Source: Syntrophothermus lipocalidus DSM 12680
Lineage (GTDB): Bacteria > Bacillota > Syntrophomonadia > Syntrophomonadales > Syntrophothermaceae
Assembly: GCF_000092405.1 (NCBI RefSeq)
Contig: NC_014220.1
Span: 1,674,001-1,738,000, forward strand
Reading direction: 5' to 3'
DNA: 64,000 nucleotides
In this document: one piece after another, positions 1-7,124 of the stretch
How positions within the stretch are numbered: the first letter of the stretch is position 1
Layout of the letters: every line of letters starts with the position of its first letter
The notes under the pieces: model-generated
Told to the model about the DNA's origin: nothing
Databases searched by the model: none
The model's input: the letters and a program-made list of their open reading frames with translations, nothing else
Position numbers and translations under genes: made by a program

Positions 1-2
1 GG

Positions 3-1235
3 CAGAAGCATACAGCCAAGAGAATATACGATCGGCTCCGTCAGGAGAAAGGATTCCGGGGCGGAGAATCAACCATCCGCCGGGTGGTACGAGAACTTAA
101 AGCCAAACCGTCCAAAGTGTATGTTCCTTTAAGCTTTTCTCCAGGGGAGGCCATCCAGGTAGACTGGGGTACCGCCACCGTGATTATGGCCGGACAAAAG
201 ACTGAAGTCAACCTGTTCTGCATGCGGCTTTGTTTCAGCTGTGCTCCGTTTGTGGTAGCCTATCCTTCCCAGAGGGAAGAAGCATTTCTGGAAGGGCACA
301 AAACCGGATTCGAATTTTTCGGTGGGACAAGCCGGGACATCATATACGACAACCTTAAGACAGCGGTAAAGGAGGGCTGGGACAAAACCGCGAAGGAGCA
401 GGAAAAATTCCTTAACTTCCGCTCCCACTATGCCTACCAGTCCCGGTTCTGCAATCCCCGGGCAGGTCACGAAAAAGGCCTGATTGAAAACCTGATAGGC
501 TACATAAGGCGCAACTTCCTGGTACCGGTTCCCCGGGTACAAAACTTCGAAGAGCTAAACCAGCTACTTAAAAAGCGCTGCCTGGAATACGTAGAACACC
601 ACCGGATAAAAGGCAGGGACCTCTCCGTAAAAGAAGCGTATGAAATGGAAAAACAGGCTCTTATGCCCCTTCCGGTCAAACCTTACGAAACGGCCAGGAC
701 GTTGGATGCGAAGGTAGACTACTTCTCCACCGTAACCTTTGAGACCAACCGCTACTCAGTACCCGTACGGCTGGCGGGAAAGACAGTGACCGTCAAAGGC
801 AGTGCACTTACGATTAAGGTCTACTACCGGGGCGAAGAGGTAGCCGCTCACCCGAGGAGCTACGGCCACCACCGGACCATCTACCAGTTAGAACACTATC
901 TTCCCCTGCTCAAAGCGCGGCCCCGGTCGGTGTTTAACGCTAGGCCGGTAAGAGAAGCGGGCCTACCGGCAGAGCTTGAACAGTATGCGCAAAAGCTTCC
1001 TGACCCTCACCGGGGAATGGTAAGGCTGTTGAGGATGGTCTTTGATAGCGATTTGGAAAAAGTCCTAGATGCGGTAAGGACGGCTGCAAGTAATGGCCAA
1101 TACTCGGTAGATGTAGTCCAGTACTACCTGAACCGGGAAGAGGTTCCGGTAAAGTTAAAGCCCCTGGGGCCTGAGGTAGAACCGGTAGACCTCAAGGCTT
1201 ACGATTCGCTCTGGGCGGGAGGTGGTTTCAATTGA
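3..1235 (+). CDS. istA: IS21 transposase IstA (5' partial)
   Basis: DDE transposase (cointegrase) of an IS21 element; it cuts and joins the element ends with help from IstB. The frame is open to the window edge, so the N-terminal helix-turn-helix part is missing; an internal ATG lies at 84. Numbered from that Met, the three catalytic acids are visible: D27 in QVDWG, D89 in IIYDN and E135 in HEKGLIEN. The C-terminal third matches the usual IstA beta-barrel and tail region in length. The stop codon overlaps the istB start (ATTGA), indicating translational coupling. No frameshift or internal stop is seen. Confidence 0.93.
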   Translation, partial: QKHTAKRIYDRLRQEKGFRGGESTIRRVVRELKAKPSKVYVPLSFSPGEAIQVDWGTATVIMAGQKTEVNLFCMRLCFSCAPFVVAYPSQREEAFLEGHKTGFEFFGGTSRDIIYDNLKTAVKEGWDKTAKEQEKFLNFRSHYAYQSRFCNPRAGHEKGLIENLIGYIRRNFLVPVPRVQNFEELNQLLKKRCLEYVEHHRIKGRDLSVKEAYEMEKQALMPLPVKPYETARTLDAKVDYFSTVTFETNRYSVPVRLAGKTVTVKGSALTIKVYYRGEEVAAHPRSYGHHRTIYQLEHYLPLLKARPRSVFNARPVREAGLPAELEQYAQKLPDPHRGMVRLLRMVFDSDLEKVLDAVRTAASNGQYSVDVVQYYLNREEVPVKLKPLGPEVEPVDLKAYDSLWAGGGFN

Positions 1236-2017
1236 CCGCCCGCCAGGAGCTGATTAAGGTCTATGCCCGTCAGTTAAAACTACCCACCCTGACCTCGTGC
1301 CAGGACGTGATCAGACAGGCGGAAGAACAGGGCTTAAGCTATGAAGAATTCTTGTGCGAGGTGTTGCGTAGGGAGTTAAGCCAAAGAGAAGAAAACCAAA
1401 AAAAGCGGAAGCTTAAGAAGGCGCGGTTTCCTCTGGAAAAGAGCCTGGACACTTTTGAATTCAAGCACCTAGAGCATGTAGAGGAGGCCCATATATGGCA
1501 GCTTGCCGCCGGGGAATTTGTGAAGCGGAGGGAAAACGTGATAATGATCGGCAACCCCGGCACAGGAAAGACCCATCTCGCCATAGGCCTGGGGAGGAGG
1601 CTCGTCAGCCAGGGTTTTAACGTCAGATACTACACCGCTGCCAGGCTGGCCTCGGAACTGGTAGAAGCTGAACAGGAGCGCAACCTTACCCGCCTGGTAA
1701 AGTCTTTACAAAAGCTTGATCTTCTCATTCTGGATGAGCTGTCTTATTTGAGTTTTACCCGTCACCAGGCGGAGTTGATGTTTCAGGTGGTTTCGGAACG
1801 AAATGAGAGGGGCAGCATCATTATTACCACCAATCTGGAGTTTTCCCGGTGGTCCGAGATGTTTCCCGACTCGATGCTGACGGCGGCCCTGGTGGACAGG
1901 CTGACCCACAGTGCTCACATTCTTAATATGAATGGGCAGTCGTATAGGCTGAGACAGCGGTTAAGAAAATCTGGGTTGGAAAGTAATTCAAACGCAGGAG
2001 GAGGGAATGACAGGTAG
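1232..2017 (+). CDS. istB: IS21 helper ATPase IstB
   Basis: AAA+ ATPase that works with IstA in target selection and strand transfer; related to DnaC/DnaI loaders. The protein is 261 aa, normal for IstB. Walker A is GNPGTGKT at about residues 107-114, and Walker B is LLILDE near residue 160. The TTG start at 1232 overlaps the istA stop by four bases, the usual IS21 arrangement. The last 55 or so codons are also found, badly decayed, in the relic at 4112-4415. Confidence 0.94.
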   Translation: MTARQELIKVYARQLKLPTLTSCQDVIRQAEEQGLSYEEFLCEVLRRELSQREENQKKRKLKKARFPLEKSLDTFEFKHLEHVEEAHIWQLAAGEFVKRRENVIMIGNPGTGKTHLAIGLGRRLVSQGFNVRYYTAARLASELVEAEQERNLTRLVKSLQKLDLLILDELSYLSFTRHQAELMFQVVSERNERGSIIITTNLEFSRWSEMFPDSMLTAALVDRLTHSAHILNMNGQSYRLRQRLRKSGLESNSNAGGGNDR

Positions 2018-2054
2018 ACAACGATAAAGGCTTACTGATGATTAGTGATCCAGT

Positions 2055-2102
2055 ATGAGCAAGGCGGATCAGTTTTAAATGAGCAAAAGTGGATCAGTTT
2101 TG
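2055..2102 (+). repeat. 24-bp tandem repeat at IS21 right end
   Basis: Two copies, 2055-2078 and 2079-2102, both built as ATGAGC-AA-N4-GGATCAGTTTT. Repeats of this kind inside IS21 ends are IstA binding sites. A degraded version is seen at 4135-4200 in the relic. Confidence 0.75.
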
Positions 2103-2198
2103 ACGAGCGGAGTGGTTCACTTTTATGTTGACAATCGCAAGATCTTCTTCACAAAGCGGCGATTTCCTTTCTTAAAGGGAGACAAGACCGATGTTTGA
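2079..2198 (+). other. Open frame crossing the IS21/transposon junction
   Basis: A 39-codon frame runs from the IS21 end into the second transposon and stops at TGA 2196-2198, overlapping the ATPase ATG at 2191. The part after the IS end is basic (KRRFPFLKGDKTDV). It could be the last codons of a transposase gene cut by the IS21 insertion, since ATPases of this kind usually follow a transposase with such an overlap. This is inference; the piece is too short for recognition. Confidence 0.3.
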
Positions 2199-2991
2199 AT
2201 CCTTCTATGGCTTTACCCGAACACCGTTTAGCCGGAACATCTCCACAGAAAATCTGTACCAGTCCGTAATCCTGCAAGAAGCTGTTGGCCGCTTGGAATA
2301 TGCCGTTTGCCGGCAGTTGTTTGCGGTGCTGACTGGTGACAGCGGCACGGGCAAGACCACGGTCATCCGGAAGTTCAAAGACATCCTTAATCCGAATCGA
2401 TTCATGGTCATGTACCTGGTTGATTCCAAGCTCACTCCCCGGCATTTCTACAAGGGGCTTTTGGAACAACTGGGCTGTGAGTCCAAGTTCTACCGGGGTG
2501 ATGCCAAGCGCCAGCTGCACCGGGAAATCGAGTTAATGAAGGGTATTCATTCTCTGTTGCCAGTAGTCATCGTGAACGAAGCCCACCTTCTGGACAAGGA
2601 GATGTTGGAGGAAGTCCGGTTTCTTTTGAATTTCAAGATGGATTCCGAAAGCCCCATGGCTCTCATACTGGTTGGTCAAAGCGAGCTTCGGGAAAGGCTT
2701 AAGCTCCAGGCTTATTCTGCCATCCGTCAGCGCATAGACCTTATGTGCATGATGACCCATCTGGACCGTGCGCAAACGCAAGAGTACGTGAATCAGCACC
2801 TGACTTATGCGGGGGTAGAACGCGAGATCTTCTCGGATGGTGCGCTTAATGAGATATTCCAGTTTTCTTCGGGTGTTGCCCGGCTTATCAACAAAGTCTG
2901 CACCCACTGCCTGATGTATGGGGCTCAGAACGGCCATCGCATTATTGACGACCACATGGTGAAACGGGTAATTCAGGGAGAACTGAGTTAG
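2191..2991 (+). CDS. Transposon AAA+ ATPase (ExeA/TniB/MuB-like), Walker B altered
   Basis: A 266-aa AAA+ protein of the kind annotated 'ExeA family' and found as second gene of Mu/Tn7/Tn5053-like transposons, where it selects targets for the DDE transposase. Walker A is GDSGTGKTT (49-57). The Walker B position reads VVIVNEAH, with Asn129 in place of the usual Asp; the truncated copy at 7228-7683 keeps Asp (GAC) there. The Asn should impair ATP hydrolysis, so this copy may be inactive although full length. Its transposase partner is not in the window. The end repeats follow at 3010-3079. Confidence 0.85.
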   Translation: MFESFYGFTRTPFSRNISTENLYQSVILQEAVGRLEYAVCRQLFAVLTGDSGTGKTTVIRKFKDILNPNRFMVMYLVDSKLTPRHFYKGLLEQLGCESKFYRGDAKRQLHREIELMKGIHSLLPVVIVNEAHLLDKEMLEEVRFLLNFKMDSESPMALILVGQSELRERLKLQAYSAIRQRIDLMCMMTHLDRAQTQEYVNQHLTYAGVEREIFSDGALNEIFQFSSGVARLINKVCTHCLMYGAQNGHRIIDDHMVKRVIQGELS

Positions 2992-3009
2992 TTCTCCCTC
3001 TTCCCTTAC

Positions 3010-3079
3010 CCGTGCTCTCCGGTCAACTATTCCGTCATATCCCGGACAATTAACACCGTCTATCTCCGGACTTTTTAAG
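3010..3079 (+). repeat. Three tandem 22-24-bp repeats at transposon right end
   Basis: Copies start at 3010, 3032 and 3056. Each begins CCGT, carries TCCGG or CCCGGA about nine bases later, and ends in an AT-rich tail. They repeat in reverse orientation at 7137-7206. Such arrays near a TGT/ACA terminus are the usual transposase binding sites of Tn7/Mu/Tn5053-type elements. Confidence 0.7.
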
Positions 3080-3100
3080 GGAGAAGTGACACTTAACCTT

Positions 3101-3553
3101 TCAATGAAGTATAAGCAGTCTTACCGATAAAATCAGAACTAACAAAGTTAAGTAAAAAGGCCAAACAGAGATTGATCTTAATGATTGTAAAAATGTTTTC
3201 ATTCGATGTTTCCTTGGAGTAACTACATCAATCACGTACAGATCTGAAGTATTCAGCAAACCGTTGTGAAACTTTCGAACGAAAACATCATAAGATTTTC
3301 TAAAATTCTTTTCCAATGAAAGGTAATAAGCATCCAATACGAAAAATAAAAAGGTTGGAAGTATAGTAATAAAAGTATAATTCGGATTATTGTTGTTTAA
3401 AATCAAAGTAAGTTGCACCGAAACCAAAGTCAAACACCATGCTTTGCACGAAACGCAATTGGTAGACATTCTTTGTATAATACCTTGGAGAATATTTATG
3501 TGAAATTGGACAGATTGGTTTATGTCTAAACTTATTTCTGTGTTTTTTTTCAT
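3101..3553 (-). CDS. Small membrane protein, partner of the TIR-like protein
   Basis: 150 aa. Hydrophobic segments lie at about 38-53, 58-78 and 129-149, with a basic cytoplasmic stretch between the second and third. The N-terminal half carries a pattern I recall from small membrane proteins encoded next to TIR-like DUF1863 genes: IIQRM (25-29), KAW..TLV (37-44) and LDAYYLSLEKNFRKSY (73-88). A GGAGG site lies seven bases before the ATG at 3553, and the TIR gene stops 15 bases upstream, so the two form an operon. A role as membrane effector is inference. The gene ends ten bases before the transposon end at 3091. Base composition is far more AT-rich than the core genome. Confidence 0.75.
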   Translation of the reverse strand: MKKNTEISLDINQSVQFHINILQGIIQRMSTNCVSCKAWCLTLVSVQLTLILNNNNPNYTFITILPTFLFFVLDAYYLSLEKNFRKSYDVFVRKFHNGLLNTSDLYVIDVVTPRKHRMKTFLQSLRSISVWPFYLTLLVLILSVRLLILH

Positions 3554-3568
3554 AGGTCCTCCAATTGA

Positions 3569-4063
3569 CTAGCTGCTTCTTATTTTTATTGCTTCCTCGA
3601 CCCATTGTTCAATATGTTGTTTAATATGAGTATACACGTCTTTGCTTGTAGTACATGGTGGATCATATGCCCTTACAACACTTGATAATTTCTTCCCATC
3701 ATTACCAACTACGAAATTATCAAATGGGTTTCTGCCTTTTGTTGACTGGTTTCCGTCTTTATCTTTTAGATTATGTATGTAAATGCCAACAAGCCCTTTG
3801 CCAGAGTTCCATGATTTCTCGATCTCATAGTTTATCCATTTACGCCCTGCTGTTTTTTCTCCAATAAGAACTATAGTACAAGACCGTCCAGCCAATTGAT
3901 CATCAATCCATTGCTTAATCGCTTTGTCACCTTTCTTTTTAATCTGTTCCCAATCGTTATCAGACAAAGGAACATTTCCTTCAACGATACCCATATTTCT
4001 GACTTGTGCTGCTCTCCAGTTATCCTGCTCATAATGAAAACTGTAAAAAACCCTTCTCGCCAC
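3569..4063 (-). CDS. TIR-like domain protein (DUF1863/ThsB-like)
   Basis: 164 aa; a single TIR-like (flavodoxin-fold) domain of the MTH538/DUF1863 family to which Thoeris ThsB also belongs. Visible family marks are the first strand RRVFYSFHYEQDNWRAAQVRN, with the split block SCTIVLIGEKTAGRKWINYEI at 61-81 (E80 is a candidate catalytic Glu) and KGLVGIYIHNLKD at 89-101. TIR proteins of this class make NAD-derived signals or sense infection; which applies here is unknown. The start is GTG at 4063 behind a GGGGGAT site. It is first in a two-gene operon with the membrane protein at 3101-3553 and is AT-rich like the surrounding cargo. Confidence 0.85.
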   Translation of the reverse strand: MARRVFYSFHYEQDNWRAAQVRNMGIVEGNVPLSDNDWEQIKKKGDKAIKQWIDDQLAGRSCTIVLIGEKTAGRKWINYEIEKSWNSGKGLVGIYIHNLKDKDGNQSTKGRNPFDNFVVGNDGKKLSSVVRAYDPPCTTSKDVYTHIKQHIEQWVEEAIKIRSS

Positions 4064-4111
4064 CTTCTATCCCCCCAAAAGCGTAACCATTAAATACTAT
4101 TTTTCGTTAAT

Positions 4112-4415
4112 TGCAATTGTCAACTTAAAGGTAAACCAATCCACTCATCAAAAACTTATCCACTTTCACTCATTTGACACTGAATCCGCCTTGTTTATAA
4201 CAGATCCCTACTCATTAGAAAGCCTTTATCATTGTCTACCTGTCATTCCCACCTTCCACATCGGAATTAGCTCCCAACCCAGATTTTCTTCGCCGCTGTT
4301 TCAGCCGGTACGATTGCCCGTTGATGTTTAGAAAATGAACACTGTGGGGCATCCGGTCCACCAGGGTGGCCACCGCATCGAGTCAGAGAACATCTCGGAC
4401 TTTGGTCAATCTCAA
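4112..4415 (-). pseudogene. IS21 right-end relic with istB 3' fragment
   Basis: Read on the minus strand, 4415-4255 matches the last 55 or so codons of istB at about three quarters of positions: SRWSEMF-, LVDR and NGQSYRL-like stretches are recognisable but broken by frameshifts. The match continues through the post-istB sequence (GGGAATGACAGGTAGACAA is shared almost exactly) to the terminus TGCAATTGTCAAC at 4112. The rest of the element is gone. It marks an older IS21 insertion between the TIR gene and the 211-aa gene. Confidence 0.8.
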
Positions 4416-4765
4416 GTTTGCGGACACCCTTAACATAAACCCCGCAATGCCAACGGTTTTCGAAAACAGAATATAGACGTATCACTACACATCTGGTAGG
4501 GGTACGTCGTTTTCTCATGTTACTACCTGCACATGATTCGGCGGCCTCAAACTCAAGGCCTTGCTCAGAAACAACAAAATTCACCCAGGCCATACCACAC
4601 TAAAAACCACTCCCAATTCTCGTTCTACCTAATGTATCGGGCATGAAATACGTCAATGTATAAATTATCCAGACACCTAGGCCGCGGTTTTTGCTTACAG
4701 CCCCAGTCTCTTGGGCTCACATATCCTGCAAATGTTGAAATCTAATTTCTTCGTTCAGTTTCAGT
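4416..4765. other. Gene-free stretch, 350 bp
   Basis: No credible coding frame on either strand and no clear site. It lies between the IS21 relic and the 3' end of the 211-aa gene and is probably insertion or deletion debris. Confidence 0.5.
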
Positions 4766-5401
4766 CTACCGTCCTAATTCAGAGTCTAAGATTGAAGGAG
4801 CGATAAATAAGCTTCCTTTACTCCTGCAGTCATGGTGTTCGTAGTAATCCATTAATTCTTTCAGCGCATTCATGATTCTTTCCACACTCCTTTCATCTCG
4901 GAAGTGTTTTACAACGTACTCAAAGAAAAGAGAAACAGTCAATGGCAAAAGTATCTTGTCAGGCCCAACAGACAATCGAAAACCAGAAATAACGTCATTA
5001 TCTGTGCGAAACACTTCTAGAGAATACTTGAAACTTGGTTTCTTTATTTTGTTAATATCTTGAGTTAACAAAAGAGGCGACATCCCCGAAAAAAGTTTAA
5101 TTACGGCGCTTTTTTCTTCCTCGGTGAACGTTTTAAAAACGGTAACTTGAACCGCTTCGTGAAAGTATGAATACTCTTCAAACCACAGTTCACCGGACGA
5201 AAAGTCATTCAAAAAAGCTTGCATCGGAGCAATCTGACGTTCATCGCATATGAAGAAATAACGGCTGACAAACATAAGGTAGGACAAGATGAGTAAGTCG
5301 TCTGAGGGTTCTTTGCAAAGACCTTCTATGTGACAAAATATAGGTCCGTAGGTAAAGTTAAATTTTGCTAATGTTTCTCTCTTCTTAAACAGTCTGAACA
5401 T
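4766..5401 (-). CDS. Hypothetical protein, 211 aa
   Basis: Not recognised. It is a soluble-looking protein with a basic N-terminus (MFRLFKKRE), no signal peptide and no clear membrane segment, mixed alpha/beta by eye, rich in Phe, Tyr and Leu (SYLMFVSRYFF near 40-50). A short polar C-terminus follows. A GGAGGT site lies nine bases before the ATG at 5401, which supports real translation. It lies in the AT-rich cargo between the two transposon ends and has no obvious partner. A defence-related or addiction function would be guesswork. Confidence 0.65.
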   Translation of the reverse strand: MFRLFKKRETLAKFNFTYGPIFCHIEGLCKEPSDDLLILSYLMFVSRYFFICDERQIAPMQAFLNDFSSGELWFEEYSYFHEAVQVTVFKTFTEEEKSAVIKLFSGMSPLLLTQDINKIKKPSFKYSLEVFRTDNDVISGFRLSVGPDKILLPLTVSLFFEYVVKHFRDERSVERIMNALKELMDYYEHHDCRSKGSLFIAPSILDSELGR

Positions 5402-5639
5402 AGATAAACTACCTCCACAGCGGAAAATAAGGATATCCTATCATCAATCCGGTATACTTTAGGGTTTGCGGGGCTGTAAACCTTGTACTGTAGGCTCCCA
5501 ACAGCAACTGAGTCAAAAGTATGTAAAAGCATGTAAATCTATTTGACTAACGCGATTATCACTTCGATCAGCCTGTGTTGCTCTTTGTTAGACATTTTTA
5601 TGAGCAAAGAACTTACTGCACCTTCTAACGGCCGTCGTT

Positions 5640-5978
5640 CTATATCGCATTTCTCTTTTCTGACCTCGTTGAATATACGCTGGCCTGTACCGCAAGAACC
5701 AGCCAAATAAATGTTATGAAAGCCGCCAGCGCACCAATCTTGGTAGCCGTTTCTCTGTTTTTCCGAGCGTCCCTATCATAAGGCACGGGGTTTTCTCTAA
5801 TTTTGGTTCCTTCATAAGAAGATTCGTATATCTTCACCCAGTCTTGCCCCGTCCAGCGATCATGTTTGTACACCGCTGTTTTAAGTCCGTAATACTGAAC
5901 CGGTCCGTATTCCCATCTAAAGACGAATGCCACTCCTATCAAGAACAGAATTGTTGCAGGTAAAACCCACCGCGGCAT
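5640..5978 (-). CDS. Small two-helix membrane protein, 112 aa
   Basis: Not recognised beyond its layout. A hydrophobic helix lies at about 5-20 and a second at about 83-101, enclosing a polar, aromatic extracytoplasmic loop (YKHDRWTGQDWVKIYESSYEG) of about 60 residues. The layout resembles DUF3592-type small membrane proteins but no diagnostic motif is visible. GGAGG lies ten bases before the ATG. It follows the 75-aa gene by 17 bases, so the two are very likely co-transcribed and may act together at the membrane. Confidence 0.6.
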   Translation of the reverse strand: MPRWVLPATILFLIGVAFVFRWEYGPVQYYGLKTAVYKHDRWTGQDWVKIYESSYEGTKIRENPVPYDRDARKNRETATKIGALAAFITFIWLVLAVQASVYSTRSEKRNAI

Positions 5979-5995
5979 TTTCTTTTTTCCTCCAA

Positions 5996-6223
5996 CTAAT
6001 ACTCCAAAGCCTCTATGCGGCTATCCATGTCGTCTATTCTAAACTCCAACTCGTCTACATCTGAATCCAAATAATCAACAGTGCGAGAGTAGTTAGCCAC
6101 ATAGGCCTTCAGTTCCATGTTTTGTTTCTTAAGGTCTAATATCGCAGAGATACAAAATACAAGAACTATGAATAATATGATTACTGACGCCCAAAGCACC
6201 TTTATTGACGTGTTATCAGACAT
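5996..6223 (-). CDS. Membrane-anchored coiled-coil protein, 75 aa
   Basis: One N-terminal membrane helix (about residues 8-28: VLWASVIILFIVLVFCISAIL) is followed by an acidic heptad-like region to the C-terminus (LDSDVDELEFRIDDMDSRIEALEY), which should form a coiled coil. No family recognised. It is first in an apparent two-gene unit with the 112-aa membrane protein. An AAGG site precedes the ATG at 6223. Confidence 0.55.
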   Translation of the reverse strand: MSDNTSIKVLWASVIILFIVLVFCISAILDLKKQNMELKAYVANYSRTVDYLDSDVDELEFRIDDMDSRIEALEY

Positions 6224-6615
6224 TTTTCCGACCTTCTTTACCCACCACTCTGATTTGGTGTAAAATTGGTCATCTGCAAGCCTTATCTTTTAGCTCCCTA
6301 AAACATCATCGACTGGCGACCAAATGCTGCCGAGCCCTATCATTCGACGGCTAAAACTTTATGCTGGTTTTTGTCATACGCAAATCCTCACCAAATCGTT
6401 CATCGTTCAGGAATCCTTACCCCATAGTTCGTTTTTCTAGCAACTGAACCAGCCGCTCGAAACAGAGGTTTCTGCCTGATCGCTGGTTTATTGTGTACTG
6501 TTACGTAGAATTTCGCTGAAAGAAATTATTATCCTCTTAAAGGAATAAGCTAATTTATCGACAAATATCGACAGTTTTCTCATCGTCATTGGGTTTTGCG
6601 TTAAACTGGCACGCT
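6224..6615. other. Gene-free stretch, 390 bp
   Basis: No supported gene on either strand. It presumably holds the promoter of the 75-aa/112-aa unit (minus strand) and the 3' end of the WYL fragment. No terminator or repeat stood out. Confidence 0.5.
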
Positions 6616-7124
6616 TCACCAATCTATCTGTTCCGGTATTTCCGCGGACGCGGTGTCGGACGACCAGTCTTCTTCTTCTTTACTCACCCAGGGATATATG
6701 TTCCTGTCGTACAGCCTGAAACTCCCGACCGCTCCGTTATCCCTGGCAGACTTTATCGCCCCGTCGATTCCATTTACTTTGGAAGATATCATGTCTGCAA
6801 GGTGCAGGAGCACGGCTTCCGTCGTTGCCGGGTAGCTGAATACCTGGATGTCGTTTCTTTTCAGGCAATGGGCGACCAGGTACCAGTTCTGCCGCTTGCA
6901 GATGAGCCCGTAGGGTTTGACCAGCCTTTCTGTGAGCTCCTGGCTGTAGGCTGTGAAGTACTGGAGCTTAACCCGGTACGAGTATTTCAAGGCCTCCACC
7001 AGTTTGGAGAATATGTTTCCAGTTTTGTCCGGGTCGGCGAGCATCTCTTCCACCACGTGAATCCAATTTTGAAGTTTTTCCAGTGCCAGTTGCTTCGGAT
7101 CGTAGTGGTATTTGAAAAGGGTGG
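6616..7124 (-). pseudogene. WYL-domain regulator, 5' truncated by transposon end
   Basis: The frame is open from the transposon terminus at 7125 to the stop at 6616 and encodes about 169 residues. The WYL core is clear: LVKPYGLICKRQNWYLVAH, followed by RNDIQVFSYPAT. WYL proteins are ligand-sensing transcription regulators, often next to defence genes, normally with an N-terminal helix-turn-helix. Here that domain is absent because the frame enters transposon sequence and meets a stop near 7139. A GTG at 7056 could restart translation of the WYL part alone. The gene was probably inactivated by the insertion. Confidence 0.75.

Larger units (their letters stand above)
1..2139 (+). mobile_element. 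IS21-family insertion sequence, right-hand part
   Basis: The left end lies before the window. Two overlapping genes in istA-istB order define the family. After istB come a 24-bp tandem repeat and a terminus whose reverse complement begins TGCGATTGTCAAC. The same terminus (TGCAATTGTCAAC) ends the diverged relic at 4112, which sets the right end near 2139. Both genes look intact, so the element may be active. It abuts a second transposon. Confidence 0.88.
2140..3091 (+). mobile_element. Right part of a DDE/AAA+ transposon, copy 1
   Basis: Sequence from the IS21 junction to a terminus reading GTGACA at 3086-3091. It contains the ATPase gene and three tandem degenerate repeats. The extent is set by comparison with the inverted copy at 7125-7683: the two agree up to the outer ACA/TGT and then diverge. 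The transposase end is missing or lies beyond the IS21. Confidence 0.75.

Noticed and set aside
4267-4593. Minus-strand frame of 108 codons
   Set aside because: Runs through the decayed istB relic in a mixture of frames; explained by the IS21 fragment.
5540-5596. 18-codon minus-strand frame MSNKEQHRLIEVIIALVK after the 112-aa gene
   Set aside because: No ribosome site at a usable distance; could be chance in AT-rich DNA.
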